From positions 248,001-312,000 of the forward strand of contig NZ_JAHKQN010000015.1 of NCBI RefSeq assembly GCF_018861125.1: DNA of 64,000 bases, in the 5' to 3' direction. Below, in pieces: positions 50,626 to 58,855 of the stretch (positions within the stretch are counted from its first letter, which is position 1; every line of letters begins with the position of its first letter). The position numbers and the translations under genes are program-made. The notes beneath the pieces were generated by a model. The model did not search any database. It was not told where the DNA came from and worked only from the letters and a program-made list of their open reading frames with translations. The stretch comes from Cellulophaga baltica (GTDB lineage Bacteria > Bacteroidota > Bacteroidia > Flavobacteriales > Flavobacteriaceae).

Positions 50626-51682
50626 ATTTAAGCAAATGGAATTGAAGAAAAATAAAATTATAATACCCATATTACATGTTTTGGCATGGATAATTTTATT
50701 TAGTATTCCGTATTTTTTATTAGCACTTGACCAAAACCAAAGTCAAGTGTTTTTAAAAACTATTGCCCGTTCGTGGGTCCATTTGATTATTTATGGTTTT
50801 ATATTCTATCTCAATTATTTTAAATTAATTGACAAGTATCTTTTTAGTGAAAAAACTGTATTTTTTATTGTTATTAATGTTGTATTAATTAGTTTTTCAA
50901 TCTTTTTAAGAGAACAGCTTAAAGAGAGTTATTTTGATAATTGGTTTACAGAAAGTGTTAAAGACGAAAAGTTTTTACACAATAAAGAGATGTTTTTTTA
51001 TATAAACTTGATAGCAACATCAGTACCTGTAGTATTTGCAATTGCCTTAAAAACAACTGAGCGTTGGGTAAATATTGAAAAAGAAAATAAAGAAATTGCT
51101 ACCGTAAAATTGCAAACGGAAATTCAGCATTTGAAATACCAATTACAGCCTCACTTTTTTTTTAATTCATTAAATAACATTTATTCATTAGTTGATATAT
51201 CGCCAGACCAGGCCAAAACAACAATACATAGTTTAAGTAAACTCATGCGCTATTTGTTGTATGAAACAAATACAGAATTAGTTTTTCTTTCAAAAGAAAT
51301 TGATTTTATGAAGAAGTATATTGATTTAATGAAACTTAGGCTTACAGATAAAACCACGGTAAAATATAGTTTTCCTGAGAATGTTAACCAGGTAAAAATA
51401 GCACCTTTAATGTTTATTTCATTAATTGAGAATGCTTTTAAACATGGCGTATCTGCAAATAAAAAAAGTTTTATAAATATTGATATGAATGTTTTTGATA
51501 CTATTGTTGTTTTTAAAATTAAGAATAGCAATTTCCCAAAACATGCGACAGATAAAAGTGGATCGGGTATAGGTTTAGATAATTTAAAAAAGGGACTTAA
51601 TTTATTATATGCTGATAAGCATAATCTAGATATAAAAGTTGAAGGAGAAGTTTTTTCAGTAGTTTTAGAAATTAAATCTTAA
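50618..51682 (+). CDS. LytS/YehU-type sensor histidine kinase of the efflux operon
   Basis: 354 aa from the ATG overlapping the permease stop; a second ATG at 50636 (MELKKNK) could also serve. Four N-terminal membrane helices (to about 150), coiled linker, then the His_kinase domain with His179 in LKYQLQPHFFFNSLNN and an ATPase part (SLIENAFKHG, GSGIGLDNLKKGL). Translationally coupled to the efflux genes and followed 3 bp later by its LytTR partner. The second such pair in the window; this one lacks the Met/His-rich loop of the kinase at 16.1-17.2 kb. Confidence 0.92.
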   Translation: MNKFKQMELKKNKIIIPILHVLAWIILFSIPYFLLALDQNQSQVFLKTIARSWVHLIIYGFIFYLNYFKLIDKYLFSEKTVFFIVINVVLISFSIFLREQLKESYFDNWFTESVKDEKFLHNKEMFFYINLIATSVPVVFAIALKTTERWVNIEKENKEIATVKLQTEIQHLKYQLQPHFFFNSLNNIYSLVDISPDQAKTTIHSLSKLMRYLLYETNTELVFLSKEIDFMKKYIDLMKLRLTDKTTVKYSFPENVNQVKIAPLMFISLIENAFKHGVSANKKSFINIDMNVFDTIVVFKIKNSNFPKHATDKSGSGIGLDNLKKGLNLLYADKHNLDIKVEGEVFSVVLEIKS

Positions 51683-51685
51683 AAT

Positions 51686-52423
51686 ATGAGTATAAAGCTA
51701 ACCTGTATTGTTGTAGATGATGAGCCAATGGCGGCTAATTTGGTAGAGAGTTATGTTGAAAAAACACCATTTTTAGAACCAAAAGGTAAGTTTAATAGTG
51801 CTATTGAAGCTTTAGATTTTATAAATAAGGAAGTAGTAGATTTGCTTTTTTTAGATATTCAAATGCCAGATTTAACAGGTTTAGAGTTTTCTAAAATGTT
51901 ACCTAAAAATACGCGTATTATTTTCACTACGGCTTTTGATCAGTATGCTTTAGAAGGTTTTAAAGTAGAGGCGCTTGATTATTTGTTAAAGCCTTTTGAT
52001 TATGCGGAATTTTTAACGGCTGCTAACAAAGCAAAAGTTTGGTTTGATCTTTTAAATGATAATAAAAATTCTCATAGTAGTACAGTAGAGGAGAAGGAGT
52101 TTCTTTTTGTAAAATCAGAATACAAACAATTACGCATTAAACTTGCAGATGTCTTATATTTTGAAGGCTTAAAAGATTATATAAAAATCTGGATTAAAGA
52201 CAATCCTAAGCCTATATTAACACTTATGAGTTTAAAATCTTTACAAGAAAAACTTCCTGAATACCAATTTATGCGCGTACATAGATCGTTTATTGTTTCT
52301 TTAAAAAATATTGAGGAGATAGAACGAAGCCAAATTATCATTAACAAACAACGTATTACAGTATCTGAGCAATACAAAACTAAATTTTTAGCTTTTATCA
52401 ATAACAATTCTTTAAACTTATAA
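51686..52423 (+). CDS. LytTR-type response regulator of the efflux operon
   Basis: 245 aa. Receiver with DDEP (11-14), phosphoacceptor Asp57 in LLFLDIQMP, FTTAFD, LLKPFD; LytTR domain from about 140 with FMRVHRSFIVSLKNIEEI. Expected to regulate the operon that encodes it. An A/T-only inverted repeat (52432-52454) follows and may end the transcript, but it lacks GC pairs. Confidence 0.93.
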   Translation: MSIKLTCIVVDDEPMAANLVESYVEKTPFLEPKGKFNSAIEALDFINKEVVDLLFLDIQMPDLTGLEFSKMLPKNTRIIFTTAFDQYALEGFKVEALDYLLKPFDYAEFLTAANKAKVWFDLLNDNKNSHSSTVEEKEFLFVKSEYKQLRIKLADVLYFEGLKDYIKIWIKDNPKPILTLMSLKSLQEKLPEYQFMRVHRSFIVSLKNIEEIERSQIIINKQRITVSEQYKTKFLAFINNNSLNL

Positions 52424-52524
52424 GAATTAATTTTTTTATAACAATTATAAAAAAAACAATTTTTTAAATTTCAGACAAAACTATATTTTAATCAAAATGT
52501 ATAAATAATAGTACAATACTTTTT

Positions 52525-53271
52525 ATGAAGATATTTAGAAAAAACAGACGTAACTTAATTCGTTTAGGAAAGTTTAAAACCTATTTAGTATATGCTTTTG
52601 GTGAAATTGTATTAATAGTAATTGGTATTTTAATTGCATGGAAAATTAATACCATAAATGAAGCAAGAAAAAATAGAATAGTTGAGGTTAAAATTTATAA
52701 TAGTTTGTATGAAGAATTAAATGCTAATCTGCATACGTTAGACGGTATTATTGATGAATACCCGAGAACAATTACTAGTTTACAAAATACACTTAATTTT
52801 GTAGGCCTACCTGATGAGAAAATTACTAAAGAAAATAAATTACAAATTGCTAATATAAGCGAACGAGAAGTAAATTTAATTGATGGTTCAGTAAATTCAA
52901 TAATAAGCACCTCAAAATTTGAACTATTAGAGAGTGAAACATTAAAAGAATTAATAACGCTTTATCCCGCCAAAATTACGCAGTTTAATCTTCAAGATCA
53001 GAAGATAAGATATATTATTTCTGAAAAAATTAAACCTGTGGTTGAACAAAAATTATCGTTAGTAGATTTACTTCCTGAACACGATTCAATTTATGATAAT
53101 ATTAGAAAGTATGGTCAAAAGTCAAATTTTCAAGCTTTATTAAATGATAAAGGCTATCAAAATGCAATGATAGACCGTATTGTACAAACAGAAGAATTAT
53201 TGAGTATAGCCAAAAATCTTAGGAGTAAAACAAATACACTAATCACTAATTTAGATAAAGAGATTGATTAG
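52525..53271 (+). CDS. DUF6090-like membrane-anchored protein
   Basis: 248 aa. The start has the hallmark of a large Bacteroidota family: MKIFRKNRRNLIRLGKF, then YLVYAFGEIVLIVIGILIAWKIN, with one membrane helix (about 27-46) and a cytosol-facing basic start. The remaining 200 residues are helical and extracytoplasmic. Function unknown. It sits 101 bp after the efflux-operon regulator on the same strand and may belong to it. Convergent with the EamA gene, 10 bp apart. Confidence 0.8.
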   Translation: MKIFRKNRRNLIRLGKFKTYLVYAFGEIVLIVIGILIAWKINTINEARKNRIVEVKIYNSLYEELNANLHTLDGIIDEYPRTITSLQNTLNFVGLPDEKITKENKLQIANISEREVNLIDGSVNSIISTSKFELLESETLKELITLYPAKITQFNLQDQKIRYIISEKIKPVVEQKLSLVDLLPEHDSIYDNIRKYGQKSNFQALLNDKGYQNAMIDRIVQTEELLSIAKNLRSKTNTLITNLDKEID

Positions 53272-53281
53272 AAGTTGCTGT

Positions 53282-54181
53282 TTAAGAATACAAAATAAGA
53301 CCAACACCAAGCATTATTCCTATTAACGGAACTAGTTTTTTACGTTTGTTTTTCTCTTTAAATAACATACCACCTAATATTACAGCAATTAGTATCTGGC
53401 TTCTTTTAATAGCAGATAAAAGCATAATTAATGCTTCTTCATCTTGTAACGCTTTAAAATAAAAATAATCTGCAAGTTGTAATAAAATACCAACTGCTGG
53501 TATGGTCCAACGCCAAATAAAAGCTTTTCTTTTTTCTGCTTTAGGGAACCATGTAATTGATAATATTATAAGAAGAATAAGAATAGTATAAAAACAAAAC
53601 CAGAACTGCAGTGTTTGTGGTGTGAGAGCTAATGTCTGTATTAAAAATTTATCATACAAACCGCTTGAAGCGCCTAAAAAAGTTGCTGCGATAATTGCAA
53701 AAATCCATTTATTTTTTTTAAAATTAATGCCTTCTCTTTTTCCTACTTTAGAATATAAGAGTACAGAAAAGATGATGATAAAAAAACCTAACCACTGTAA
53801 TGTGTTGGGCATTTCTTTATAAATAATTATGGCACCTATAAAAGTGAAAAACGGACCTGCAGAACGTATAGGAGTTACAATAGTGATTGGTAAATGTTTT
53901 AATGCTTGGTAGGCAAGTACCCACGAACTAGCCATTATCATAGATTTTATAAAAATAAAACCATGAACTTTTATTGGAATAGTAGAAATATATAAACCTA
54001 TTTTTTGTGCAAATTCGGCATTAAATATTGAAATAAGGTATATAGGTAATAGCAATAAAAAACCAGCTGAGATTGTACCTAATAATACCGGAAATACTTC
54101 ATTCCCTTGCACTGCGTGTTTTTTACATAAATTATGTAATCCTAAAAATAATGCTGCTAAGAGCCCCAAATACATCCACAT
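53282..54181 (-). CDS. EamA/DMT-family transporter
   Basis: 299 aa with about ten membrane helices in two EamA repeats (MWMYLGLLAALFLGLHNLCK at the start; second repeat from IFAIIAATFLGASSGLYDKF). A drug/metabolite exporter of unknown substrate in the inner membrane, only distantly like the one at 22.8 kb. It ends 10 bp from the convergent DUF6090-like gene. Its upstream side is the small-RNA array, which reads in the opposite direction. Confidence 0.88.
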   Translation of the reverse strand: MWMYLGLLAALFLGLHNLCKKHAVQGNEVFPVLLGTISAGFLLLLPIYLISIFNAEFAQKIGLYISTIPIKVHGFIFIKSMIMASSWVLAYQALKHLPITIVTPIRSAGPFFTFIGAIIIYKEMPNTLQWLGFFIIIFSVLLYSKVGKREGINFKKNKWIFAIIAATFLGASSGLYDKFLIQTLALTPQTLQFWFCFYTILILLIILSITWFPKAEKRKAFIWRWTIPAVGILLQLADYFYFKALQDEEALIMLLSAIKRSQILIAVILGGMLFKEKNKRKKLVPLIGIMLGVGLILYS

Positions 54182-54346
54182 GGCGGCGAAGATACTTTTT
54201 TGAATTCTATTACAAAAACCTAATTCATAAACTTAAAATTAAAACAATTTTAACAGATTAACATTAATTTATATCGGTTTACTGATAACTAGTATTCATT
54301 GGTAGAAAGTGGTAAAGAGTAACTTAGATATGTTGCATCTTTGAAT

Positions 54347-54436
54347 TAAGAAATTATCTAATATAATTTTTTGGTTGAGTTAATATTGAGTTTGAGTTAG
54401 TTGTAAAAGCCCTGTATGGAGATGCAGGGCTTTTGT
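54347..54436 (+). ncRNA. Family I small RNA, unit 1 (stem type A)
   Basis: -7-like box CATCTTTG at 54336-54343; core GGTTGAGTTAATATTGAG at 54373-54390; hairpin from AAAAGCCCTGTAT at 54405 to TTTT at 54434 (9-bp GC-rich core with one G-U plus four A-T pairs). Predicted length about 90 nt. Start inferred from box spacing. Confidence 0.7.
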
Positions 54437-54569
54437 TTTGTATAGTTTATAAGCTTAGAGTTTTAGTTTATTTAAACAGCTTAACTTTATTTTATACTAA
54501 GTTACTGAATCTTATCTACTGTTCACAGATAGTTATAATTTACAATTTAATAATAATGCATCTTTGACG

Positions 54570-54650
54570 TAACAATATTTGAGATATAATTTTTGTTAAT
54601 ATTAAATTAGTTATAAAAGACCTGTGCTAAAACACAGGTCTTTTAATTTT
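54570..54650 (+). ncRNA. Family I small RNA, unit 2 (stem type C)
   Basis: CATCTTTG at 54559-54566; the core is shortened and diverged (TTTTGTTAATATTAAATTAG). Hairpin AAAAGACCTGTG (54615-54626) / CACAGGTCTTTT (54633-54644) is perfect over 12 bp with a different stem sequence from the other units. Upstream block CTGTTCACAGATAGTTATAA ends 20 bp before the box. Confidence 0.62.
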
Positions 54651-54736
54651 TTATGCCTTTATGAGAATGATAAAACAAAACTTATGGCTTTTGTTTATTT
54701 ATATTAAAACGTTAACTTTTATATACTTGTTCTAAT

Positions 54737-55099
54737 TTATTTTTTAGGAGACCAATTCATAATTTCATGATGAATTTCAGTTGGTGTACGTTTTGTTTTG
54801 TGAGCGATACTATCAATTACTAAATTAAAATTTCCTTTGTCATAGCTGGTGGTATTAGTATCAGCGACATTTGGGTAATGTGCAAGGTATTCATCGCGCA
54901 CCGCAAGCCATTGCTTCTCTAAATTTATATCTTCTATAGATGTATCAACACCACCATTGTTTACAGGGTTTCCAATATTATCTGTAGTAGTGTCTTCATC
55001 TAGGTAGGGTTCTTGTTCTAAACTACGGTTTTGTTGTACATTATTATCTAAACCTTTATAGGTTCTGTCTTTATCGAGATTTTTATTTTCTGTGATCAT
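54737..55099 (-). CDS. Hypothetical small acidic protein, 120 aa, inside the small-RNA array
   Basis: No signal or membrane segment. The N-terminal half is low-complexity, rich in Asp, Asn, Thr and Glu, and probably disordered. The C-terminal half (about 61-120) reads as a small helical domain: KQWLAVRDEYLAHYPN, FNLVIDSIAHKT, RTPTEIHHEIMNW. This W...Y...YP...EI...I..W rhythm resembles small stress-type proteins of Bacteroidota, but no named family is assigned. It is the only gene within the array, on the opposite strand, with a symmetric promoter palindrome at 55107-55134 and a TAATTTTG -7 box. Cytoplasmic. Confidence 0.72.
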   Translation of the reverse strand: MITENKNLDKDRTYKGLDNNVQQNRSLEQEPYLDEDTTTDNIGNPVNNGGVDTSIEDINLEKQWLAVRDEYLAHYPNVADTNTTSYDKGNFNLVIDSIAHKTKRTPTEIHHEIMNWSPKK

Positions 55100-55106
55100 C
55101 GTATTT

Positions 55107-55134
55107 TAATTTTGTATTTACCAATACAAAATTA
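55107..55134. promoter_or_regulatory. Perfect 12-bp inverted repeat carrying two opposed -7 boxes
   Basis: TAATTTTGTATT (55107-55118), spacer TACC, AATACAAAATTA (55123-55134). Each arm begins with TAATTTTG, a full TAnnTTTG match, one on each strand. The minus-strand box would serve the 120-codon gene with a short leader; the plus-strand box would fire towards small-RNA unit 3. It may also be an operator. Confidence 0.6.
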
Positions 55135-55332
55135 CAGAATGACCTACTTGAAGCTTGCTCATTCAATATTATTACTAACCTGAAAACAAATTCATTTAAA
55201 GACTGAATTTATCAGGTAGGAAGTTTCCTAAATTACAAACACATTAACATAATTTTATTAAAGTTCACTTAAGTATTTATCCTGTTCACAGATAGTTGTA
55301 AAAAGCAATTTAAATTAGCTTCATCTTTGAAA

Positions 55333-55420
55333 TAATAAAACAATATATGACTTTGGTTGAGTTAATATTGGCTTTGAATTGGTTAGAAAGCTCTGTGCAC
55401 TTGCACGGAGCTTTTGTTTT
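55333..55420 (+). ncRNA. Family I small RNA, unit 3 (stem type B)
   Basis: CATCTTTG at 55322-55329; core TTTGGTTGAGTTAATATTGG at 55352-55371; hairpin AAAGCTCTGTGC (55387-55398) with GCACGGAGCTTT (55403-55414), one G-U, then T-tract. Upstream block CTGTTCACAGATAGTTGTAA is nearly the same as in unit 2. Confidence 0.68.
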
Positions 55421-55561
55421 TATAAAGCTTATAAAACGTGTTTTTTTTCTCATTTTTCAATAAAATAGTATATTAACATTTCTTTATACCTGTTTGCTGA
55501 TTACGAGTATTCGTTGGTAGATTGTTTGAAAAAGTAATTCAAATATGTTGCATCTTTGAAG

Positions 55562-55657
55562 CAAGGAATTATTAAATATAGTTTCTTGATTGAGTTAATA
55601 TTGAGTTTGAGTTAGTTGTAAAAGCCCTGTATGGAGATACAGGGCTTTTATTTGTTT
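55562..55657 (+). ncRNA. Family I small RNA, unit 4 (stem type A)
   Basis: CATCTTTG at 55551-55558; core TTGATTGAGTTAATATTGAG at 55586-55605; hairpin 55620-55649 (13-bp perfect stem, GGAG loop). Upstream part GCTGATTACGAGTATTCGTT matches units 1 and 6. Confidence 0.7.
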
Positions 55658-55740
55658 ATAAACCAAATCGAATCTGTTCTAAAGAGTAAAAAGCATCGCT
55701 CACCCTTCTCATTTTTTTATGGACTATTAATAAGTTGCTA

Positions 55741-55840
55741 GTTTATTTTGTAAATGAAATTAACTTCACACTTAAAGTATTACATGATTTTGGTTGATTA
55801 AATATAGACCTTAATTAGATAGAAGCTTTATGAATTCACA
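55741..55840 (+). pseudogene. Family I small RNA, unit 5, decayed
   Basis: TTTGGTTGATTAAATATAGA (55789-55808) and TAATTAGATAGAAGCTTTAT (55812-55831) align with the core of units 3 and 7, but the box reads CACACTTA instead of CATCTTTG and the downstream stem partner is gone. It is a relic of a type-B-like unit. Confidence 0.5.
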
Positions 55841-55987
55841 CAAACATTCAAGTATATAATCTTGTTTATTTTTTCTAATTTTTCCCTAAAATAGCGCATT
55901 AACATTTTTTTATACCAACTTACTGATTACTAGTATTCTTTGGTAGATTGCCTAAAAAAGTAACTTAAAAATGTTGCATCTTTGAAG

Positions 55988-56080
55988 TAAGAAATTATTA
56001 AAAATAATTTTTTGATTGAGTTAATATTGAGTTTGAGTTAGTTGTAAAAGCCCTGTATGGAGATACAGGGCTTTTATTCG
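55988..56080 (+). ncRNA. Family I small RNA, unit 6 (stem type A)
   Basis: CATCTTTG at 55977-55984; core TTGATTGAGTTAATATTGAG at 56012-56031; hairpin 56046-56075 (perfect 13-bp stem, GGAG loop). Upstream block ACTGATTACTAGTATTC at 55922-55938. Confidence 0.7.
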
Positions 56081-56212
56081 TTTATAGCCCAAATTAAACA
56101 TTTTCTACGGGTTAAATTATTCATTTATAGACCATAAAGCAGTTTTACTGATTAATACTGCTAATTCACTGAAAGTTGAAAAAAGCAATCTAAATAAATC
56201 CCATCTTTGAAG

Positions 56213-56297
56213 TATACAATATAGCTTTGGTTGAGTTAATATTGAGTATGAATTGGTTATAAAGCTCCGTGTTCTTTCACGGAGCTTTGTGTTTTTT
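56213..56297 (+). ncRNA. Family I small RNA, unit 7 (stem type B)
   Basis: CATCTTTG at 56202-56209; core TTTGGTTGAGTTAATATTGA at 56226-56245; hairpin AAAGCTCCGTG (56261-56271) / CACGGAGCTTT (56278-56288), perfect 11 bp, then GTGTTTTTT. Confidence 0.68.
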
Positions 56298-56454
56298 ACA
56301 TCACTTTGTAGCTAAAATCTCCTTAGCTATTTTTGAACCCCATAAATTATAGTAATATTAACAAGTTAACACCATTTTTAATGTGTTTGCTGATATTATT
56401 GATTCATTCGTTGATAGTTGTAAAAAGTAACTTAGATATGTTGCATCTTTGAAG

Positions 56455-56549
56455 TAAGAAATTATTAATATAATTTTTTGGTTGAGTTAAAATTGAGTTT
56501 GAGTTAGTTGTGAAAGCCCTGTATGGAGATACAGGGCTTTTATTTTTTT
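56455..56549 (+). ncRNA. Family I small RNA, unit 8 (stem type A)
   Basis: CATCTTTG at 56444-56451; core TTGGTTGAGTTAAAATTGAG at 56478-56497; hairpin AAAGCCCTGTAT (56513-56524) / ATACAGGGCTTT (56529-56540), then TATTTTTTT. Upstream TTGATAGTTGTAAAAAGTAA at 56411-56430. Last unit of the array, 60 bp from the stop of the convergent heme-binding protein gene. Confidence 0.7.
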
Positions 56550-56608
56550 ATAAAAAAATAGTCAAGCAATTAAACCTGACTATTTTAATATTTAAATTCT
56601 GAATTAAA

Positions 56609-58855
56609 TTATTTTTTTTCTAATTTTTTAAGATCATCAAGAGTCCAGTAATCATCTCTATCTTTTGATTCTTCTCTGGCTTTTTTTACATTTCCGTTTT
56701 GTACAGGGCCAACATCATTCATAGCTCTAACATAAGTAAGAACATCGGCAATATAAGCATCGCTATTATCACCTAAAGGCATCATAATACCATATTCTTT
56801 ACCCTCAATAGGGCCAATAAGTCCGTTTAATAATATTTTGCTTAGAGTAGATTTATTACCCATTACACGTTCACTACCAATTAATGATGGAGCTACTAAC
56901 GAACCATCTTCCATAGCAAAACCTTGTAAGTCTGCACCATGGCATGTAATACATAATTGTTTGTAGGAGTCATAACCTCTAAGAATACTCTTTTTAACTC
57001 GTAATCCTTTTTTTTCTACACGCTTTTTTAATTTAGCGTACTCAGAATCATCTTTTCGTAAGCCTTCTTTAGTAGCGTGTGCTATAATTTCATTATCAGC
57101 ATAATATTCGCTAATAGCGGTTAATATTTCTGTAGCGGCTTTATCAGGACTGTAACGTAAACTTAATGCAACTTGGTTAATTACATTAATACTGGCATCA
57201 TTAGCTAATTCTTCTAAACTTGCAAACAAATCAGTATCACCAGCTTTTAAGAAAGTTTCACTAAGTCTGATAGCAGTAATACGAACACGAGGATCTTTAT
57301 CAGTAAATTTAGTTTTAATAAGATCTTTGTCAATAACGCCTAAACCTTCTAAGGTCCAAAGGGCATGAACACGACCAACACCTAAATCTCTATCATCATC
57401 AAATAAAACATCAAAAATTGATGAATTGTTTAATGCGTAATCTTTTAGTTCTTCAACTACAGATTGGTCGTCTTTTAAAATAATTAATTTCTGCGCCGTA
57501 TTACGATACCAACCGTTAGGGTGGCTTAAATACTCAATTAGTTCCGAAGCACTTTTGCCTAATAATTTAGGTTGGTTTGTATCTGGCTCAATATCTTCAT
57601 GTACAATTCTATAAATTCTACCTTTTCCAACATTTTTATCAAGCTCTTTATGAACAATTACAGGGCGTATAGAACTTCCTTTTCTTGTCCAATTACTTTC
57701 TTGGATAATGCCACGATACATATCAACAATATACAAAGCGCCATCAGGACCTGTTTTTGCTTGTATAGGTCTGAAATTTAAATCTGTTGAAGCCATAAAT
57801 TCAGCTTCATCATAAGCATTGTATAAGACCTTTTTTCCATCCTCATTTTTAACTTTTGCTCTTCTAATAAGTCTGCCTACTGGCTCAGGAATAAATAAAT
57901 CTCCATAAGTTGATGGAGGCAATTTGTGACCTCTAAATAATTCTTGACCAGCCACCCCTGTAAAATGATTTAATGTACCATCTTCTCGTAATTTACTAGG
58001 TCCACCTTGTACATCAGGTGTACCAACTATTGGCCATGGTTGTACAAAACCTTCTGATAACCTGTCTTTTAAGTTGTATTCACCATATACAGCAGGTTGT
58101 TGAAAACCATAAGCAGGATTTTCACTACCGGCAGCAGAATAGTACATAATTCCTAAATCATCTTGTGTTAAGCCCCATTGTCCGCCTGGCATTCCCATTA
58201 AAGAATCAATTACGACTTTACCTTTTTTAAATTTAAATCGAATAGGGTTATAAGTTGTATAAACCCAGTTATCAAGGTTCCAAAGTAAACCACTTTGTTG
58301 GTGTTCTAAATTACCACCTCTACGGTTTTCATTGTAGTATACACGTTTTTTTTCATCGGCAACACCATCACCATCAGTATCTTTATAACTCCATAAATCG
58401 TATGAATACGTCTCATTAACAATCAATTCATTTTCAAGCGGTAAAATCATTCTTGGTAATAAAAGGCTGTCAATAAAAACAGTACTTTTATCCATTTTAC
58501 CATCTCCATCAGTATCAACTAACAATTTAATTTTACTTACTGATGTATTGGTACCAGTACCATCAACATCTTGCATATACGTATTCATTTCGGCAACATA
58601 CATACGACCGTCTCCGTCCCATGCAATAGTTACAGGTTCATCAATCATAGGTTCACTGGCAACTAATTCCACTTTATAACCTTCAGGAAGATGAAATGTT
58701 TTCATACTTTCTTCTGGAGTCATAAAAGTTGCAGGAGCATCTTTTATAATTTCTGGTTTTTCGTATATTTTTTCTGAATACGTTTTTTGTTCTTTTTTAC
58801 AGCTTAAAATTAATACAGGAACAAGAGCCAAGTAAAAAGCATTTTTAAATTTCAT
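56609..58855 (-). CDS. PVC-type heme-binding membrane dehydrogenase-like lipoprotein
   Basis: 748 aa. Lipobox LSC (Cys19), an N-terminal beta-propeller of the PVC-type dehydrogenase (about 45-400: HLPEGYKVELVASEPMIDEP, IAWDGDGRMYVAEMNTY, later GPDGALYIVDMYRG), a helical HEAT-like middle (about 430-610), and a C-terminal cytochrome c domain with CITCH (635-639). These proteins are thought to oxidise sugars or alcohols and pass electrons to the heme; substrate unknown. Several DxDGDG-type loops (DTDGDGKMD, DTDGDGVADE) may bind Ca2+. Monocistronic, divergent from the TonB receptor gene, convergent with the small-RNA array. Confidence 0.85.
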   Translation of the reverse strand: MKFKNAFYLALVPVLILSCKKEQKTYSEKIYEKPEIIKDAPATFMTPEESMKTFHLPEGYKVELVASEPMIDEPVTIAWDGDGRMYVAEMNTYMQDVDGTGTNTSVSKIKLLVDTDGDGKMDKSTVFIDSLLLPRMILPLENELIVNETYSYDLWSYKDTDGDGVADEKKRVYYNENRRGGNLEHQQSGLLWNLDNWVYTTYNPIRFKFKKGKVVIDSLMGMPGGQWGLTQDDLGIMYYSAAGSENPAYGFQQPAVYGEYNLKDRLSEGFVQPWPIVGTPDVQGGPSKLREDGTLNHFTGVAGQELFRGHKLPPSTYGDLFIPEPVGRLIRRAKVKNEDGKKVLYNAYDEAEFMASTDLNFRPIQAKTGPDGALYIVDMYRGIIQESNWTRKGSSIRPVIVHKELDKNVGKGRIYRIVHEDIEPDTNQPKLLGKSASELIEYLSHPNGWYRNTAQKLIILKDDQSVVEELKDYALNNSSIFDVLFDDDRDLGVGRVHALWTLEGLGVIDKDLIKTKFTDKDPRVRITAIRLSETFLKAGDTDLFASLEELANDASINVINQVALSLRYSPDKAATEILTAISEYYADNEIIAHATKEGLRKDDSEYAKLKKRVEKKGLRVKKSILRGYDSYKQLCITCHGADLQGFAMEDGSLVAPSLIGSERVMGNKSTLSKILLNGLIGPIEGKEYGIMMPLGDNSDAYIADVLTYVRAMNDVGPVQNGNVKKAREESKDRDDYWTLDDLKKLEKK

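Larger units (their letters stand above)
54250..56555 (+). repeat. Tandem array of eight small-RNA-like units
   Basis: Seven intact units and one decayed unit of about 150-190 bp lie in direct orientation, interrupted only by the 120-codon minus-strand gene at 54737-55099. Each intact unit has (1) a TTAACA-rich upstream part and an ACTGATTACTAGTATTC- or CTGTTCACAGATAG-like block, (2) AGTTGTAAAAAG-like sequence about 24 bp before (3) CATCTTTG, (4) a 20-30 nt variable stretch, (5) a core GGTTGAGTTAATATTGAG then TTTGAGTTAGTTG, and (6) a perfect or near-perfect hairpin with T-tract. CATCTTTG positions: 54336, 54559, 55322, 55551, 55977, 56202, 56444. No unit has coding potential. Confidence 0.85.

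Noticed and set aside
54250-56555. CRISPR array or REP cluster
   Set aside because: Repeats are 150-190 bp, diverged and unevenly spaced, with promoter-like and terminator-like parts and no short unique spacers; no cas genes in the window.
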